In this document: one piece after another, positions 46,786 to 58,574 of the stretch | How the letters are laid out: every line of letters begins with the position of its first letter | How positions within the stretch are numbered: position 1 is the stretch's first letter | Source: Madurella fahalii | Lineage: Eukaryota; Ascomycota; Sordariomycetes; Sordariales | Direction of reading: 5' to 3' | NCBI GenBank assembly: GCA_029876055.1 | Contig: CM056879.1 | Span: 1,612,001-1,676,000 of the forward strand | DNA length: 64,000 bases | Notes under the pieces: model-generated | Told to the model about the DNA's origin: nothing | Databases searched by the model: none | The model's input: only the letters and a program-made list of their open reading frames with translations | Position numbers and translations under genes: made by a program

Positions 46786-49601
46786 ATGTCTGCTGTACCC
46801 ATCGGCTTGAGCTTCGGTAAGCAAGCCCCTGGATAACGTTGGGGCCGTCCCAAATTGCCTAACGCCACAATTGGGCGCCAGCTACCAGTCGTGATTAGAC
46901 GGCGCGTCGATATACCGCACCTTAGCTGACATACAAATAATGAATTAGGAGATATCATCGCCGCCATCAAAGTACTACGAAACGTTGCGCGGGCATTGAG
47001 CGACCATCATGGCGCCGCACAGGCTTATCAGTCGACGGTTGAGGACGTAGAAAGCATTGCGTTGACGCTAGAGGAGCTTTGCCGCTTACGACTCGGTCCG
47101 GAACATACGGCCCATGTTAACGCGCTGCGTGGGCAGACCGCTAGGGTGCTCAGGATTGTGGGCAAGATTGAGAGCAATTTAAAGACACACCACGAGCAAC
47201 TCGGCTTGAAACGACCAAGGGGCTGGTACCGAGCACCGCTCTCAAAATCGAAATGGGCGCTGAAGACCCAGCAATCTATCGATGGGAATCGGAAAGAGCT
47301 CGAGAACCATGCCCTTAGTTTAAAAGCTCTCGTCGCCGCGCTGATCCTGTACGTCCACCTCCCCAGATCAAGTCGGACCGGACATGAAGCTCACCTCGCC
47401 CCAAAAGCAAAGTCAACGGGTCCATCGAAGCAAAGAGCAATCAAATGCTGGCTTTGTTGCAGGCCAAGACAGATGAAGGTAGACAACGTTTTGCCGACGT
47501 GGCTACAGCTTTGCATGCCATGACTACGGCTCCGCCGAAACTCCAAGGCACGACTCTAATGTCGCCGAATCCGATCCTGGCGGGGAAAGGTGGCGGCACC
47601 GGAACCACGACAACACTACCATCCACACCCCCAGCATACCTACAAGCCACGTGGAAAGGCCCGAGCACGCCCCAGGATTGGAACGAAGAAGAGTGGTTCC
47701 AAGTGGACTGACTTACTCCCTACAACAATGAGCCTAGCGCTCGACAGCCTCATGCCCTTTTCGTGCTCGCACTTTTGACTTTTCTGTACGACCTGGTTCG
47801 GTACGCCAGCATCTTCGCCATTGTTGTAGTTCCTTTCCTCGACGAGATTCCCCGTTCTGTTTCGCTTTTATTACCTGACAACTTGTCCTTGGTGGACCCC
47901 CTTGGACGTCGTTTTCAGTTGCCTGTGTCTTTCGGGAAGAACTGGGAGGTTGTTGCAGCGATGCTCAAGACGCACTTCCACGGCACTCCTGGCGCCCTGA
48001 AGATAGAGAGAGGGCAATTCAGAATCTTCGACGTTCATGATCCGGAGCGCACCATTCGGCCCTCCGATTGGACCGATGTAGTAGGCCCGAGAAAGAGATT
48101 CAAAATCTCCATCGTCATGTCTCGGATGCAGACGATCAACAGAATGTGCGTCAGGTGCAACTCAACCCTGTCCCCCTTCGGGCCGTCCCACGCAACCTGC
48201 AAGGGATGCGGACTCTTTTGTCATTCCTCGGTCAAGTTTCTCTCTCAAATACAGCTTGACAAGGCTGCTTCAAGTCGGACTCTTTGGAGACCTCATCAAC
48301 TTCAAATCTTATCCGGCTTCTGGCCACAGAGAGCACAACTCTTTGAGTTGACGATACGCTCCTGGTTGGCCGGGTCTCTTTCGGGAAGACCATGCTCGGA
48401 TTCCCAAGAGCCGTCGAATAAGAGCAGCGAAAAATTCCCCAAAGCTCAAAGCGCCGATACCTTGGACCAACAAAATAACGAAAGTTCTAGCGATCCCGTC
48501 TCAACCCAGGACGCGAATCCGAATCCATTAGAACCTGAGGATGAGGAAGTTCAGGAAGCCCAGTCATGGCCCGAGACTAACGCAGAGTCCCGCACAGAAA
48601 AGGCTCTGGAAGAAGCCGAGATCAAGTTCTTCATCAACGTGTCTATGAAGCGAGACGAAAGCCTGCATGATGCCGCGGCGGCCGGGAACTACGACGTCGT
48701 CAGCCAACTCCTCGATCGAGGTTTTGATCCCAACGAATTAGGATCAACAGGATCGGTCTTGAGCGCGGCAATACTTTCTGGATCTCTGAAAATCGTTCAG
48801 CGACTCATCAGGGCGGGCGCTGAGGTGCTGCCGAGTCCGGACATACTATTGCCTCCCTGGCACCTCCCTCTCCCCGTTGCGGTTAGATATAGCCAGAACC
48901 ATGTTCTGACAGAATACCTCCTGATGGAAGCCGTCAAGGCTGCGGCGCAAAGCCCACGAGCTTTCCAGACCTCGCTTGATGTCGCCTTATTCCAACTACT
49001 TTCCGCCACCTTGGCTACGCGCCGCACACCGCGCCGTCATTATACGCCCAGCATCACGGTCGATCGTCTCAGAACGCTTCAGCCCGTACCCTCAATGGCG
49101 TCAACCCTTCTGTATCTGGGAGCCAATCCCATGTCCACAAATACAAGGGCAGATCAGCGCTCTGCCTTCCTTCTGGCGTACCTCCGCCGATGCGAGCCGT
49201 ACGTGGAGACGTTTCTGGCCGCAGCCCACGCGCGGGGATGCTTTTCCGCCTCGCAGATCCTGGCGGTCATGCAGGCATTCCATGGGCAACCGCTTGACAC
49301 TGGTGGCACAGATGAGTCTTTGCAAGCGCTCTACAACAATCTGTTGATAGACAGGACGAACGTTGTGGAAAGGACAGTTCAGAAGCATCTCGAAACCCCA
49401 GGGCCTCCTTGCGAGTTCTTCCAACTCGCTGTTGTTCCCGAGACCAACCTCAGTCTCCACTATCCATATGATGGGCCGAGGCCCAGTAGACGAACTTGGT
49501 TGCGTGTTAAGAATACGTACAGAATGGATAAAGGCGAGGGAGGATGCATGCGAGAGCCGACCGTTCCGATGCTGGCGATCAATGGCGTGATCATCCCATA
49601 G
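46786..49601 (+). CDS. Fungal ULD-type ubiquitin-like plus ankyrin protein, in-frame TGA
   Basis: Exons 46786-46816, 46949-47348 and 47438 onward; the introns use GTAAGC and GTACGT donors and keep phase. The start matches the common fungal N-terminus GLSFGDIIAAIKVLRNVARA. A helical region follows. After about 47763 comes a fungal ubiquitin-like domain (VDPLGRRFQLP, FHGTPGALKIERGQFRIFD), then a short C-x2-C type region (CVRCNSTL, CKGCGLFC), an acidic linker and degenerate ankyrin repeats (ESLHDAAAAGNYDVVSQLL). A TGA at 47709-47711 lies in the same frame between the helical and ubiquitin-like parts. Removal as a 45 bp in-frame intron (weak donor GTGGTT at 47683, acceptor CCTAG at 47738) is possible; otherwise it is a nonsense codon or two genes. 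Full length would be about 850-865 residues. These N-termini are shared with fungal NLR-like proteins; function unknown. Confidence 0.7.
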
Positions 49602-50400
49602 CACGAGCACGCAATAAGGTCGTGTTAGGGACCAAAGAAGCCACAATGCACATAGCACCGCTGGGGATTTTTCTTCTTACTTCACCCTCTATGGAATAAT
49701 GAGGTAGCGGATATTTAAAGCATGATGGATACCGAAGAGAGTTAATAACGGGCCGCCTTCGGCTCGTTAAAGCAAAGGTTTCCGTGGAAGACTTGGTATC
49801 CTGAGACGAAACTCAAGTGACTTCATAGTCATCACAGGTGGCCCCCCTCAGCCCCACATCAGCGCAGAGCTCACCCATCAGGCTGAGCAGCCCTATACCC
49901 TCTCGTTGATCCCATTCCTGGGCCCTCATCTCTCAGTTCATTCCCGTCACCCTGCCCAACTTCTGAGAATCATGGCAACTCCAAGCGGGAGGGAGCCGTG
50001 GGTCTCCGTTTGGACCAGGGGTCCTAATTTTGGACCCCTTGGACGCCAGCCCGAGGCCTGGTGTGGTGATGGAATCCTTCGGTCCTTCGATGCCTCAGAG
50101 AGGCGGACTCTTCTCCTTGCTCGTCTGACCTGATCCTGGTTCGTTGGAAAGCAATTTCCATACTCCTTACGTTTTGTCATATCCCTCTCCTTATTCGGGC
50201 CCTGGGCATCTGTCTGGTATTTAAACTCGAATCCCCCTCAAAAATGGCTGGTTCCCATCCATTCGTTCTCAACCTCTCCTGGTATCTACCCCTCGAATGT
50301 TTTACAAGAACATTCATACCCACCGCCCCCTTTGTTCTATTATTTCTGCCTTTGAATTAACCCTATAAAATGGGGAGAGTTAAGAGTACAGCTATTGCCC
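49602..50400. other. Intergenic, nothing recognised
   Basis: No family-like frame on either strand. Confidence 0.5.
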
Positions 50401-50405
50401 TCCGG

Positions 50406-52135
50406 TTAGGCTGCCAGAGCTAATGAGCTGATAGAAGTAACCGTTGTAGCCGTTCTTGATATCATGGTTACAGCTTTATCTGGAAGGATAAGCTCGGCTG
50501 GTGCGGTTGTGATAAATGTCGGAATCAACATATCTGCTGCCTTTCTTTCTCGCCACTCAACCAATGCCAACTTCACCGCTTCGGCGATGTGTTTTTGAGA
50601 CTGTACTATCCTGACAAGCTGACCCGCCTTGCTGGCGGGCACCTTGACTTCTTCCCCTATGTATTTGCTATAGCAAGAAGCTGCCCCTGCCGGACGAGTA
50701 GATGTACAGTTCTTACTGAAGAACTGGAGAATGCCTCTCCGAATGCAAGTCGGATGATTGATTATTTCCCATATGCTACGTAGCAAGACGGATCGCCTCT
50801 CGCACTCTATTATGCGCTTCTTGGCGGGTCGAAGTGGTAAGTGTTCTGTCCTCTCCCCGAAACACTAAGCCGGAACTAACTAGACGAACTTACTGCAGAT
50901 TGCTTTACCCCGTGCAGCTCGACCGGCTCGCTGCAATAAAGAGCCTATGCTCGGTGGTACCCCCTACTGAACGACGAGTCGAGTATCTGGATTATTAATA
51001 CCCATTCCTATAGTGTCTGTAGCAACGATGATACGATGTATTGAGCTGTCCGAGACGTTTTCTGTATCGGCTTTGCGGACTCTGCGGATATACGCCTTTT
51101 ATCGGACTCTGTAAGCTCTGAATGATATGCCTGGATGGCGTTGACGGCTGCTATCTTTGAACAGCCTGCCCGAATCAGTAGCATTCTAAGCACCCCGACT
51201 GCCTTTATAATCTACTTTATCGAGTCGACATAGACTATGGCCTTCAGAATTGTCTTATAACAGGAACGACTGTCAGATTCTGCTTCCACAGGCTGATATC
51301 GAGTACTGGTTAGCGCTACTTGAGTAGCAACTATACCGCTACCACCCCTGAATGCCTCCCTGGCTATATTCTCCCTTCTCTCCTTTACAGTCTGCTCGAT
51401 TGCCTGCTCTACCGGCTTTACGAGGAATTCTAGATCGCGAAAATTGTTTATCGGGTGCTGAATTGCTTAGATTGCGAACGTTATGTCGGGCCTGTCAATG
51501 GAAATCCGTTGAACGTAAACTGAAGGCTCGAATCCGCCGATATCTCGAACCTCGGCCAGCGTAACTGGATCGAGTCTCGCAGAACAGCCCAGCCAAGGTA
51601 CGGATCTGTTAACCGTATCACGCAATAAGGCTAATTGACCGTATAGAGTTCTCCAGCGCAGACCCCACTCGCTGACCACGTATAGTTCGTCGATAGCTAC
51701 CAATACAAGGTGGTCTTGGAAGGCCTAGTCGTATAAAACCCCCGTTTTGAACTTCTCTAACAATGCAATTTCTAGGCTCAGAAGCACTATGTCCGTCTGT
51801 TGAGCCGTGATATTCGGTGATAGCTGTCGACCCGGAATTCCTACTATACGTATATTTGCCAACTCGGATCTTGTTAAGCAACGCGGTTTTATTCGACTAG
51901 TCATTTAATATGCAAGGTCTGTAGCCGGATATTCGAGCAATGAACTTGGCCTGTAGTTAAGATCAGTTATTTCATTGTTTTCCATAATCGTCTATGTACC
52001 TCGCCGCCAACTGACCTGATCCTCATCAAGCAGGTTCAAAGGTATAATCATGAGACAAATGCCTTCTTATAAGGGCGGAATCGCCTGGAATACAACGCTC
52101 TTACCCTATCTTGTAGGTACAATTAGGATTAGGTC
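50406..52135 (-). pseudogene. RecQ-type DNA helicase relic
   Basis: Broken minus-strand helicase. Recognisable pieces from N- to C-terminus: motif I near 52120-52090 (VPTR-stop-GKS followed by VVFQAIPPL and then another stop); motif II near 51690-51700 (AIDELYVVSEWG); SARLDP (motif III-like); YHSELTESDKRRI near 51120; motif V near 51000 (ATDTIGMGINNPD); motif VI (LLQRAGRAARG) near 50920; and a C-terminal piece with HPTCIRRGILQFF like the RecQ zinc region. At least three in-frame stops and several frame changes interrupt it. Two stops (motif I, and TAG at 50964-50966 in VVQ-stop-GVPPS) sit where relatives commonly have Trp, so TGG to TAG. This fits RIP, though I have not counted dinucleotides. 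Such helicases are often subtelomeric or mobile-linked in fungi; location here is unknown. Confidence 0.75.
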
Positions 52136-52879
52136 CTACTGGTCGACAGCAAGTCTCCGTATTGCCTCTACCTAGTCGTTACGGGGAGGGAAGTTGAGGA
52201 GGTTTGCCAATGTCGAGCGCAAAGATACAGGATCAGGGCGACACAATAGAGCATGTAGTATAGCGATCTGTAGCGGAGATCTATATATACCCCCGACTGT
52301 AGTATTCGAAGAGTAATTGAGGTTATGCGGCCGATGCCGTTGATGGCGAGGATACCGCCTTGCTGCAATTCATACAGCGACGAACGACAACCCCACCAAA
52401 ACTATACAAATTTATCTCAGGCCCTCTGTGAGCGTCTTGCCGATTCGGGTTAGCGCGCCTTGGAACAGAGGGCCTGAGCTTGCTGAGGTAATGCTCAGTC
52501 TTGATCAAGCCTTGCTCACCTTTGCCCACCTAATTAAATTACCATTTTCGGCAAGGCCCTCGGCCACAAGTTGGAGAAGGCTCACATTGGCCACCACCAC
52601 AATGGGAGCATAGACAGATCCTTGAACCAATTGTGACGCGCGTTGTCCCGACGATGCTATTGATATTTCAGCTTCCGACAAGCCGTTAGATCGACGGCAA
52701 CCCAAGATCCCTTGTCCCCATCCGTGCTGCGACTCGACTTTGCAATGCACCTGGATCTGCGCCAGATGCCTGTCGGTGGTCGAGTACGGCAATCAATCCT
52801 GACGAAAAGCCTTACTGTGATTGTGGCGTTTCCCTCTCCTGAAGACTCGCAGTTTCACTGCGGAACACGGCACATGGAT

Positions 52880-53118
52880 CGAGTTGGGCCGATTACGACG
52901 GCGCCGGTAGACAGTCGGCGACGCCACGCACTTCGCTGTACTCTATCGATATGCAGGACACACGCGTCCGTCTCATCGATACGCCCGGTATTGGTGACGC
53001 CAGGCGACTAGACCAAGACAACAAGAATATGACCAATATTGTTAGGATCGTACGGACATACAAGACGCTCCACTGCATTATGATCATCCTCAAGCCGAAC
53101 GCAGCATGCCTCACGTGA
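52880..53118 (+). pseudogene. Fragment of a P-loop GTPase-like gene
   Basis: A short open stretch encodes GRQSATPRTSLYSID followed by VRLIDTPGIGDARRLDQDN, the G3 (DTPG) region of a fungal family of GTPase-like proteins, then a hydrophobic strand (LHCIMIILKPNA) and a TGA at the end. The P-loop (G1) and everything after the strand are missing nearby. It is either a truncated relic or one exon of a gene I cannot complete. Confidence 0.55.
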
Positions 53119-54229
53119 CGTTTCGGTTGTGTTTGGTGGACGGTGCTGAGTCGGATGAGGGGTTCGGAGTGAAGGAGGGCGACGAGAATGGGTTCTGTGA
53201 TGGTCTGCGAGCCGTAGAGGTCGTCGTGGATAGTTATGGTGTTGTTGGAGTGGTGTCCCAGGGTTTGGAAATAGCCTGGTTCTGGGGTGGGAGGCGTCAT
53301 GGTTGAGTATGGGTATCAAGCTTGTTCATTGCGCAGTGTTAAGTCCTGAATGCGGGTTAAGGGATGTGCGGTTGAAAGGGATTTTAGGTCTTTGTGTTGT
53401 CAACCCCGCTTGGCCTAACTGGGCAGGTCCGTAACTTCTCTGCCGGAAGAGCCCGAGCGTGTCTCTTCCAGAATACGAACGTCTGGCTTGAAATCGGTAG
53501 CATGCTTCCTGTGGTTGTCGGTATTGGCTGTTGCTTTGCATGTACTGTACAGTACCGCTCACTTGCACTTCTCGGCCTGGAGGAAGATCGCGAAAACATG
53601 CCCGCCCCTGTTGGCATAATAGCTATCATTCATTCAATGCATGCACAAGGATAACCTGTGCTTCAGACTCTTCAAGACATTGGCACATGAAAACTCTTTG
53701 CCCGTTTAATGCTGTTGAGTAATCACTTAAGTCATCGAAACAAACCATCTTCAAGGTCTAATAGCCCTATCGGAAACGACAAGAGCAGTCGCCGCTTGGA
53801 AAATGCTTCTGCGTTCTTGGCGGTATGTAAGCATGGCCCGTCTCCAGCCCGTGACAGCGCGTCTCGGACGTGATTTCCTCCGCGCCCAGACGCGCCTCGA
53901 CTCTTGGCGTTCAGGCAGCCATTCAGGCAGAGAGGGGCTTGTGTTGGAGTTGGATGGAAATAGAGGCGCACGGTTACACGTTTGCTGGGGGATGAGGGGG
54001 TAGTGAGAAGGGATGAAGATAAATAGAGATTTCTCCCCCCTTTGTCCTCTCCTTCTTTTCACACCAGTTTTCCATCAAGCACTTCATCTCCAAAGCTCTG
54101 CAAAGCCCAATCAATCTTTTAACCCCAGACCCATCAACACGTTACCTCTTCAACCACTGCATCCACAACACCCCTCCATCAAACCACCCCCAAGCCCATA
54201 CGGTCCATACCCTGAAGCAAACCCCCAAA
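53119..54229. other. Intergenic; 3' part is leader of the VOC gene
   Basis: No gene is recognised. About 54040-54229 is C/A-rich and pyrimidine-rich, as in fungal 5' leaders. Confidence 0.5.
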
Positions 54230-54700
54230 ATGGACCCCGCCAAGGCCCCAACCTTCTTCCTAAACCTACACACCGCCGACCCCGAAGCCTCTCTCCAGTT
54301 CTTCACAGCCGTAGGCTTCACCCCGGTCCCAGAGTACAGCGACGCGCAAACCAAAACCTTGCGTCTCCCCGCTCCCAACGACGCCCTCTGTCTCATGCTG
54401 CACGCCCACAAGCGCTTCAAGGAGTTCATCCGCCCCGGAACGGAGACGAATGACGCGACCAAGACTACCGAGGCGTTGATTACGTTGGGTGTGTCCAAGA
54501 AGGAGCTTGTTGACGAGGCGATTGAGAAGGCGGTCAAAGCGGGGGGAAGTCCGGATCCGTTTGTCATGGAGGGGTATGGGCAAGGGATGGGCATGTATAG
54601 TCGGAGTTTTGCGGACTTGGATGGCCATATCTGGGAGGTTGCGTTTATGGGGGTGGGCCATCCTCCTAGGGAGGACACCGAGAAGAAGGAGGGGGAGTGA
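54230..54700 (+). CDS. VOC superfamily (glyoxalase/bleomycin-resistance fold) protein
   Basis: Single exon, 156 residues. The N-terminal half has the VOC beta-alpha-beta pattern (FFLNLHTADPEASLQFFTAV, then a strand with LRLPAPNDALCLMLH). The C-terminal half ends with SRSFADLDGHIWEVAFM, the conserved DPDGH-like strand that carries a metal ligand in this superfamily. No signal peptide. Members include lactoylglutathione lyases, dioxygenases and binding proteins, so the reaction cannot be given. It is the only intact gene in a stretch of relics. Confidence 0.8.
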   Translation: MDPAKAPTFFLNLHTADPEASLQFFTAVGFTPVPEYSDAQTKTLRLPAPNDALCLMLHAHKRFKEFIRPGTETNDATKTTEALITLGVSKKELVDEAIEKAVKAGGSPDPFVMEGYGQGMGMYSRSFADLDGHIWEVAFMGVGHPPREDTEKKEGE

Positions 54701-55090
54701 AGGGATGGGGGTGTCTTGGAGAATGGGATCGGTGGCGTTGTTAGGTAGCAGGGTGCGGAAGAAGCTGTAGATTTGGGAGGGGGGAGAGGGGGGGGGGGAT
54801 GATATGTTGTTATTACCTGAGGTGGCCTATAGCGGCTTGCGTGTATCATATTCGAAGGGCGAGGCATCGTCCCTGAGGATGTCATGGTTCTGTGTACTGG
54901 CCATAAGCCAGCTCATGTTGTGATCATTTGATTAGCTCGCGGGAATCGCGGCTGTCGCGTCACAATATTTTGATTGGATTTCGGTGTTGCAGCTGCTATG
55001 ATACTACAGAGCGCGTCGCCCTTTTAACGGTAGGCAATAAGATCTTTCCCCCTAGCTCGTTTTCTCGTCCGTGCCTCGTACAGAAGGAAG
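54701..55090. other. Intergenic, G-rich 3' flank
   Basis: A G-rich run (about 54776-54800) follows the VOC stop. Nothing else is recognised. Confidence 0.5.
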
Positions 55091-55330
55091 CACGACACCC
55101 TCCCAGGATGATGCCATCGCCGGGTTCCCAGTCCTACACGCCTGGAATATCGGGGCCCGCTTCGACTTGTTCCGTCTGTGGCTCCAGTCATGCGACAAAG
55201 ACCACAGCTGCTCTCCTGGGTCCTACAAGAGCGAGCGCTCGCCCGCCGGACCGTCCACTTCATCTCCACCTAAGCGTACTGGGAGTGCGGCTTCGACGGA
55301 ATCCGCCTGCCTAGGCTGCCGACCTCGAGG
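55090..55330 (+). pseudogene. HET-domain gene relic
   Basis: Two pieces of the fungal HET (heterokaryon incompatibility) protein pattern lie side by side in different frames. The first reads LFRLWLQSCDKDHSC, typical of the region before the HET core. The second, from 55214, reads VLQERALARRTVHFIST, then a TAA at 55271-55273, then AYWECGF, matching the WxLQE-R ... W-E-C segment at the end of the HET core. The core between them is missing, so there has been deletion plus point decay. The TAA could derive from CAA by C-to-T change. Confidence 0.65.
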
Positions 55331-56287
55331 CTCTGCTAGCGCTCAAGGGCAGTTGGAGATACCATTGCGAGCCCCCGCAGTACGATATTGGCGGTCCTTG
55401 CTTAGAAAGAGTGCCGATACCCGCGCCGCCGGAAGAGCGCAATAGATAATTTGTATTTGAAAGGCTGGGCGGATAGCAATGCACTTAAGGGACCACAAAA
55501 TATAGCGGTGTCCGAGAACCAGACTATTGCTCTTTTTGACCTCCTTTTATTACTTGCCGCCCTACGTTTCTTAAACGTAGTTAGAGCTAAATAGCGGTAC
55601 GTTGCAGTTGTCGGTATCCGAGACAAATGGTGGGATAGCCCTCATCGGGAGGGTTGCAGTCCGCGATCCTGTGCGACTTCGCTAACTCTCTGTCGAGGAT
55701 GCCGAATTCTCCCTTGCCGTTGAGGGGAATCGATAAGTTTAAAGTTTTTCGCATTACTTTGTTTTAATATATCTTTTGCATTCGTGCTTTTGTTGGATTG
55801 ATGCCTTAAGGAAATTTGTTAGATAGGTGTCTTATAGCTCACCCAAGCTCAGCCCTAGCTCCGGGATCCCCAGCCATCGCTCAGCGGCGGCTCAGCTTAG
55901 AGTAGCAGGAGCTCAGCTCTGGAAACGGAGATGGATTTTGGTACGCTTGAGTTTCGTCCCCGAGTTCTCTAGTATTATGCCTCTAGAGAAAGTTAGCTAG
56001 TAATTTTGACTATGTAGGTAGAGGTCCCACCACAATTATGACTAGAGAGAACTCGAGTAGGTAGGTGAAACAGCGATGTAACTTAAGAGGTGTGTCGGTA
56101 TGTGGGGCTGTCCGGTAGGTGGGTAAGGTATGTACAATACACCCGACTTTTAGTATTTGGACGGGCATGGCACAACAACAACCCTATAGGCTAGGCAATG
56201 CCCGTGGAATCCCCGATCAGGATTTTCCTCACTATCTAAGGTAAGGTAGCCAGTTGTCCGGCAGGAAGACGTCGGGGCCTCCGGGGC
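55331..56287. other. Intergenic, nothing recognised
   Basis: AT-rich part about 55720-55830. CTCAG/GAGCTCA-type strings recur at 55840-55920 without a clear unit. Confidence 0.45.
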
Positions 56288-56808
56288 TCAATCCAACCGT
56301 CTCCACCACAAGACTTGCTCAGATTGTCCCGTAATAAATGACAACTCCACAAAAACCTGGTCGTTACTCTTGACTATGGTGTAATTGCGACGCAGCAAAG
56401 AGCCAATCAATGTCGGAACGGAGGCTCCAGTCAGCGGGCCGTGCTCAATGCGCCCTGTCAAGTGCGTCGACGGATAGACAGTATACCGGCCCGAGTATGA
56501 GAGGGTGCTTCTGCCGATCATGGCCCATTCGGCATCGGACTGGTTGTCAGTAGGTGGGTACGCCAGGTCCAACGGAAGAATGGAGGAATCATTCGAGGCC
56601 ATGCTCGTGATGACCCAGCCGGATTGACTGTAGCTGATGACGCCATTGATGCCGCTGCCCCAATGCGGGATAAGACTGGGGACGCCATCTCTAATGCTGC
56701 GTGAAGGGCCATTCGTTAGCCATAATAGACAATGAGATAGGGGCTGGCATACGTGGTGTAGTTGTGTAGAAGCCAGGTGCCTACGACGGACGAGAAGGTC
56801 GACTTCAT
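56288..56808 (-). CDS. Lipocalin-like domain protein
   Basis: Two exons, 56753-56808 and 56288-56696, with a 56 bp intron (donor GTATGC, branch GGCTAACG, acceptor CACGCAG). 154 residues. The first exon gives VVGTWLLHNYT, the GxW start of the lipocalin-like fold. Then come GINGVISYSQSGWVITSM, AEWAMIGRSTLSYSGRY, HGPLTGASVPTLIG and a final LWWRRLD, the pattern of the fungal lipocalin-like family. It likely binds or modifies a small hydrophobic molecule, but the family is poorly characterised. Slightly short relative to many members, with no signal peptide. A start further upstream with another exon cannot be excluded; 56896-57102 holds an open minus-strand frame that I could not connect. Confidence 0.72.
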
Positions 56809-58574
56809 GGTGAAACCGCGTATTGTAGTGATGTGTAGTGATGTCGTCAGTTGGGATTTAGGTGAAATGGCGAACTCACCCAGCGGATCTGGCTGCTATA
56901 GGGACAGGGAATAGTACAATTTATAGCCAGAGTCATGGACGTTGCTCTCGACTCTGAACGGAGCATGACTTTTGCTCCGGTGGACTATATGGCTGACGTG
57001 AGAGTACCAGACCCCCAGAATTAGGTCATCTACTATGCACGCAGGAAGCGATGTGTCTAGATCGAGGAATGGCCAGGCCAAGCCAATAATGTCACCCTCC
57101 ATGGCCTCCCTGGGAGAATAACCGGCGTATAATTCGACTGCACAGTACCAGAAGCTCGGGATGGTCTATCTAATCTGAAGACCGAGGATCATTGTTAAGC
57201 TTACGCTCAAAGAGCTCGGCGCCAAGACCCGGATTTTGCTCACACAAGACCGTATATGTGTACGGTAAGCTGCATTGGGAGAATTCATCATTGTAGGGGC
57301 ACCACTCCGTAGTAGGTATCTTATCCGGTCTTTTTCTCTTGGAGCTTTCTTTCCTATTGAGCCCTACCCGCGCTCGACGCCGGCGTTTTCAACTTGAATT
57401 TCGCTAAGGTGAATTAAATTTCTTAAGCAGATCTCGGGCGGCAGCGCTTAGCATCTACTATATGTTTTCGATCTACCAGGTTCAAGGCTGATACGATTCG
57501 AGGACTGAGCCCCACCTCCGAGAGACCCCGCCCCCGCGGAGTTACCGGCGCACCGCAGGCTCCTACGTCCAAGGTAACTCACCACTCACCAAGTGTAGGT
57601 TGGGTACCCGGGAGTAGCCCATCCCCTCATCGGCTCGGCATGCCCCTCCCTCCCTCAAGTTCGGTATGTCCCTCCCTCCCCCAAGCTCGGCCTTTCTTTC
57701 CACCTTGGCGGCCCGAGCACCTATTAGAGTTTGTCACCGTCACCGTCGCGGACCCGAGGTCTGGAAGCCCTCGTCTGTGCGCATGGGTTCGGGTACGCCG
57801 AGAAATATCTCTACAACCGATCCTCTAGGCAACCTAGCAAATGGGCAAAAACATTGTGGTCGCCCCGCAGGATCTCCGCCCCACGCCCGGAGAGCGTCAG
57901 CGAATTATAAGTGTACTCAGGTGCAGTACCTTCTCACGCACAACAACAGAATACTACCTTCCGTTACCGGTGTTTTCGCTCACCTATTGCGAGCTCCTAA
58001 CACCGACATCCGCAGTGGCGTCGACGCCAATGACTCGAAGACCGATAGCGGGGTAGTGATTTTAATGGCAAGTCGGTCAATTGGAAGAGCGGCAGCACCA
58101 ATCGATTCGTAAGATGCAGGGAACAGATGCGTCATCCTTGGACCGGCACGCTAACCTCTGTCGACCCGCCCACGCTTGCCCTACAACGGCACTTGGGTCG
58201 AGAGCAAGGCACGCTCCACAACTCTACTGCGACGGTACGTGGAGTTTATTCCGGGAACGGGAAGTGCTAAGGACCTGGCTTGGCACGTCAGTCTAAAAAG
58301 GTATAGGATCTGCTTACCTCGCATGTGTAAGCTTGTGAGTTAAACTATTACCTCCTTGATCTGGAAGTCGACGGTAACAACTTGCCAGGGTCCGAGTTGA
58401 AGAACCGCCGCTCGCGGGATACGTTGCACAGCGAGGTGCGGGCTGCAGGCTGTGGAGGGAGATCATATACTGGGGTATAAGTAACGAGGTAATCAGGTAT
58501 GGTTCCGGCCTGTTGGGCTGCGCCTATCCTTTAATTCCCCCCCTTCAACTGTCTTCCCTGCCTCACCACACACC
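56809..58574. other. Intergenic, nothing recognised
   Basis: No convincing gene. The last 60 bases are C-rich leader for the gene starting at 58575. Confidence 0.45.
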
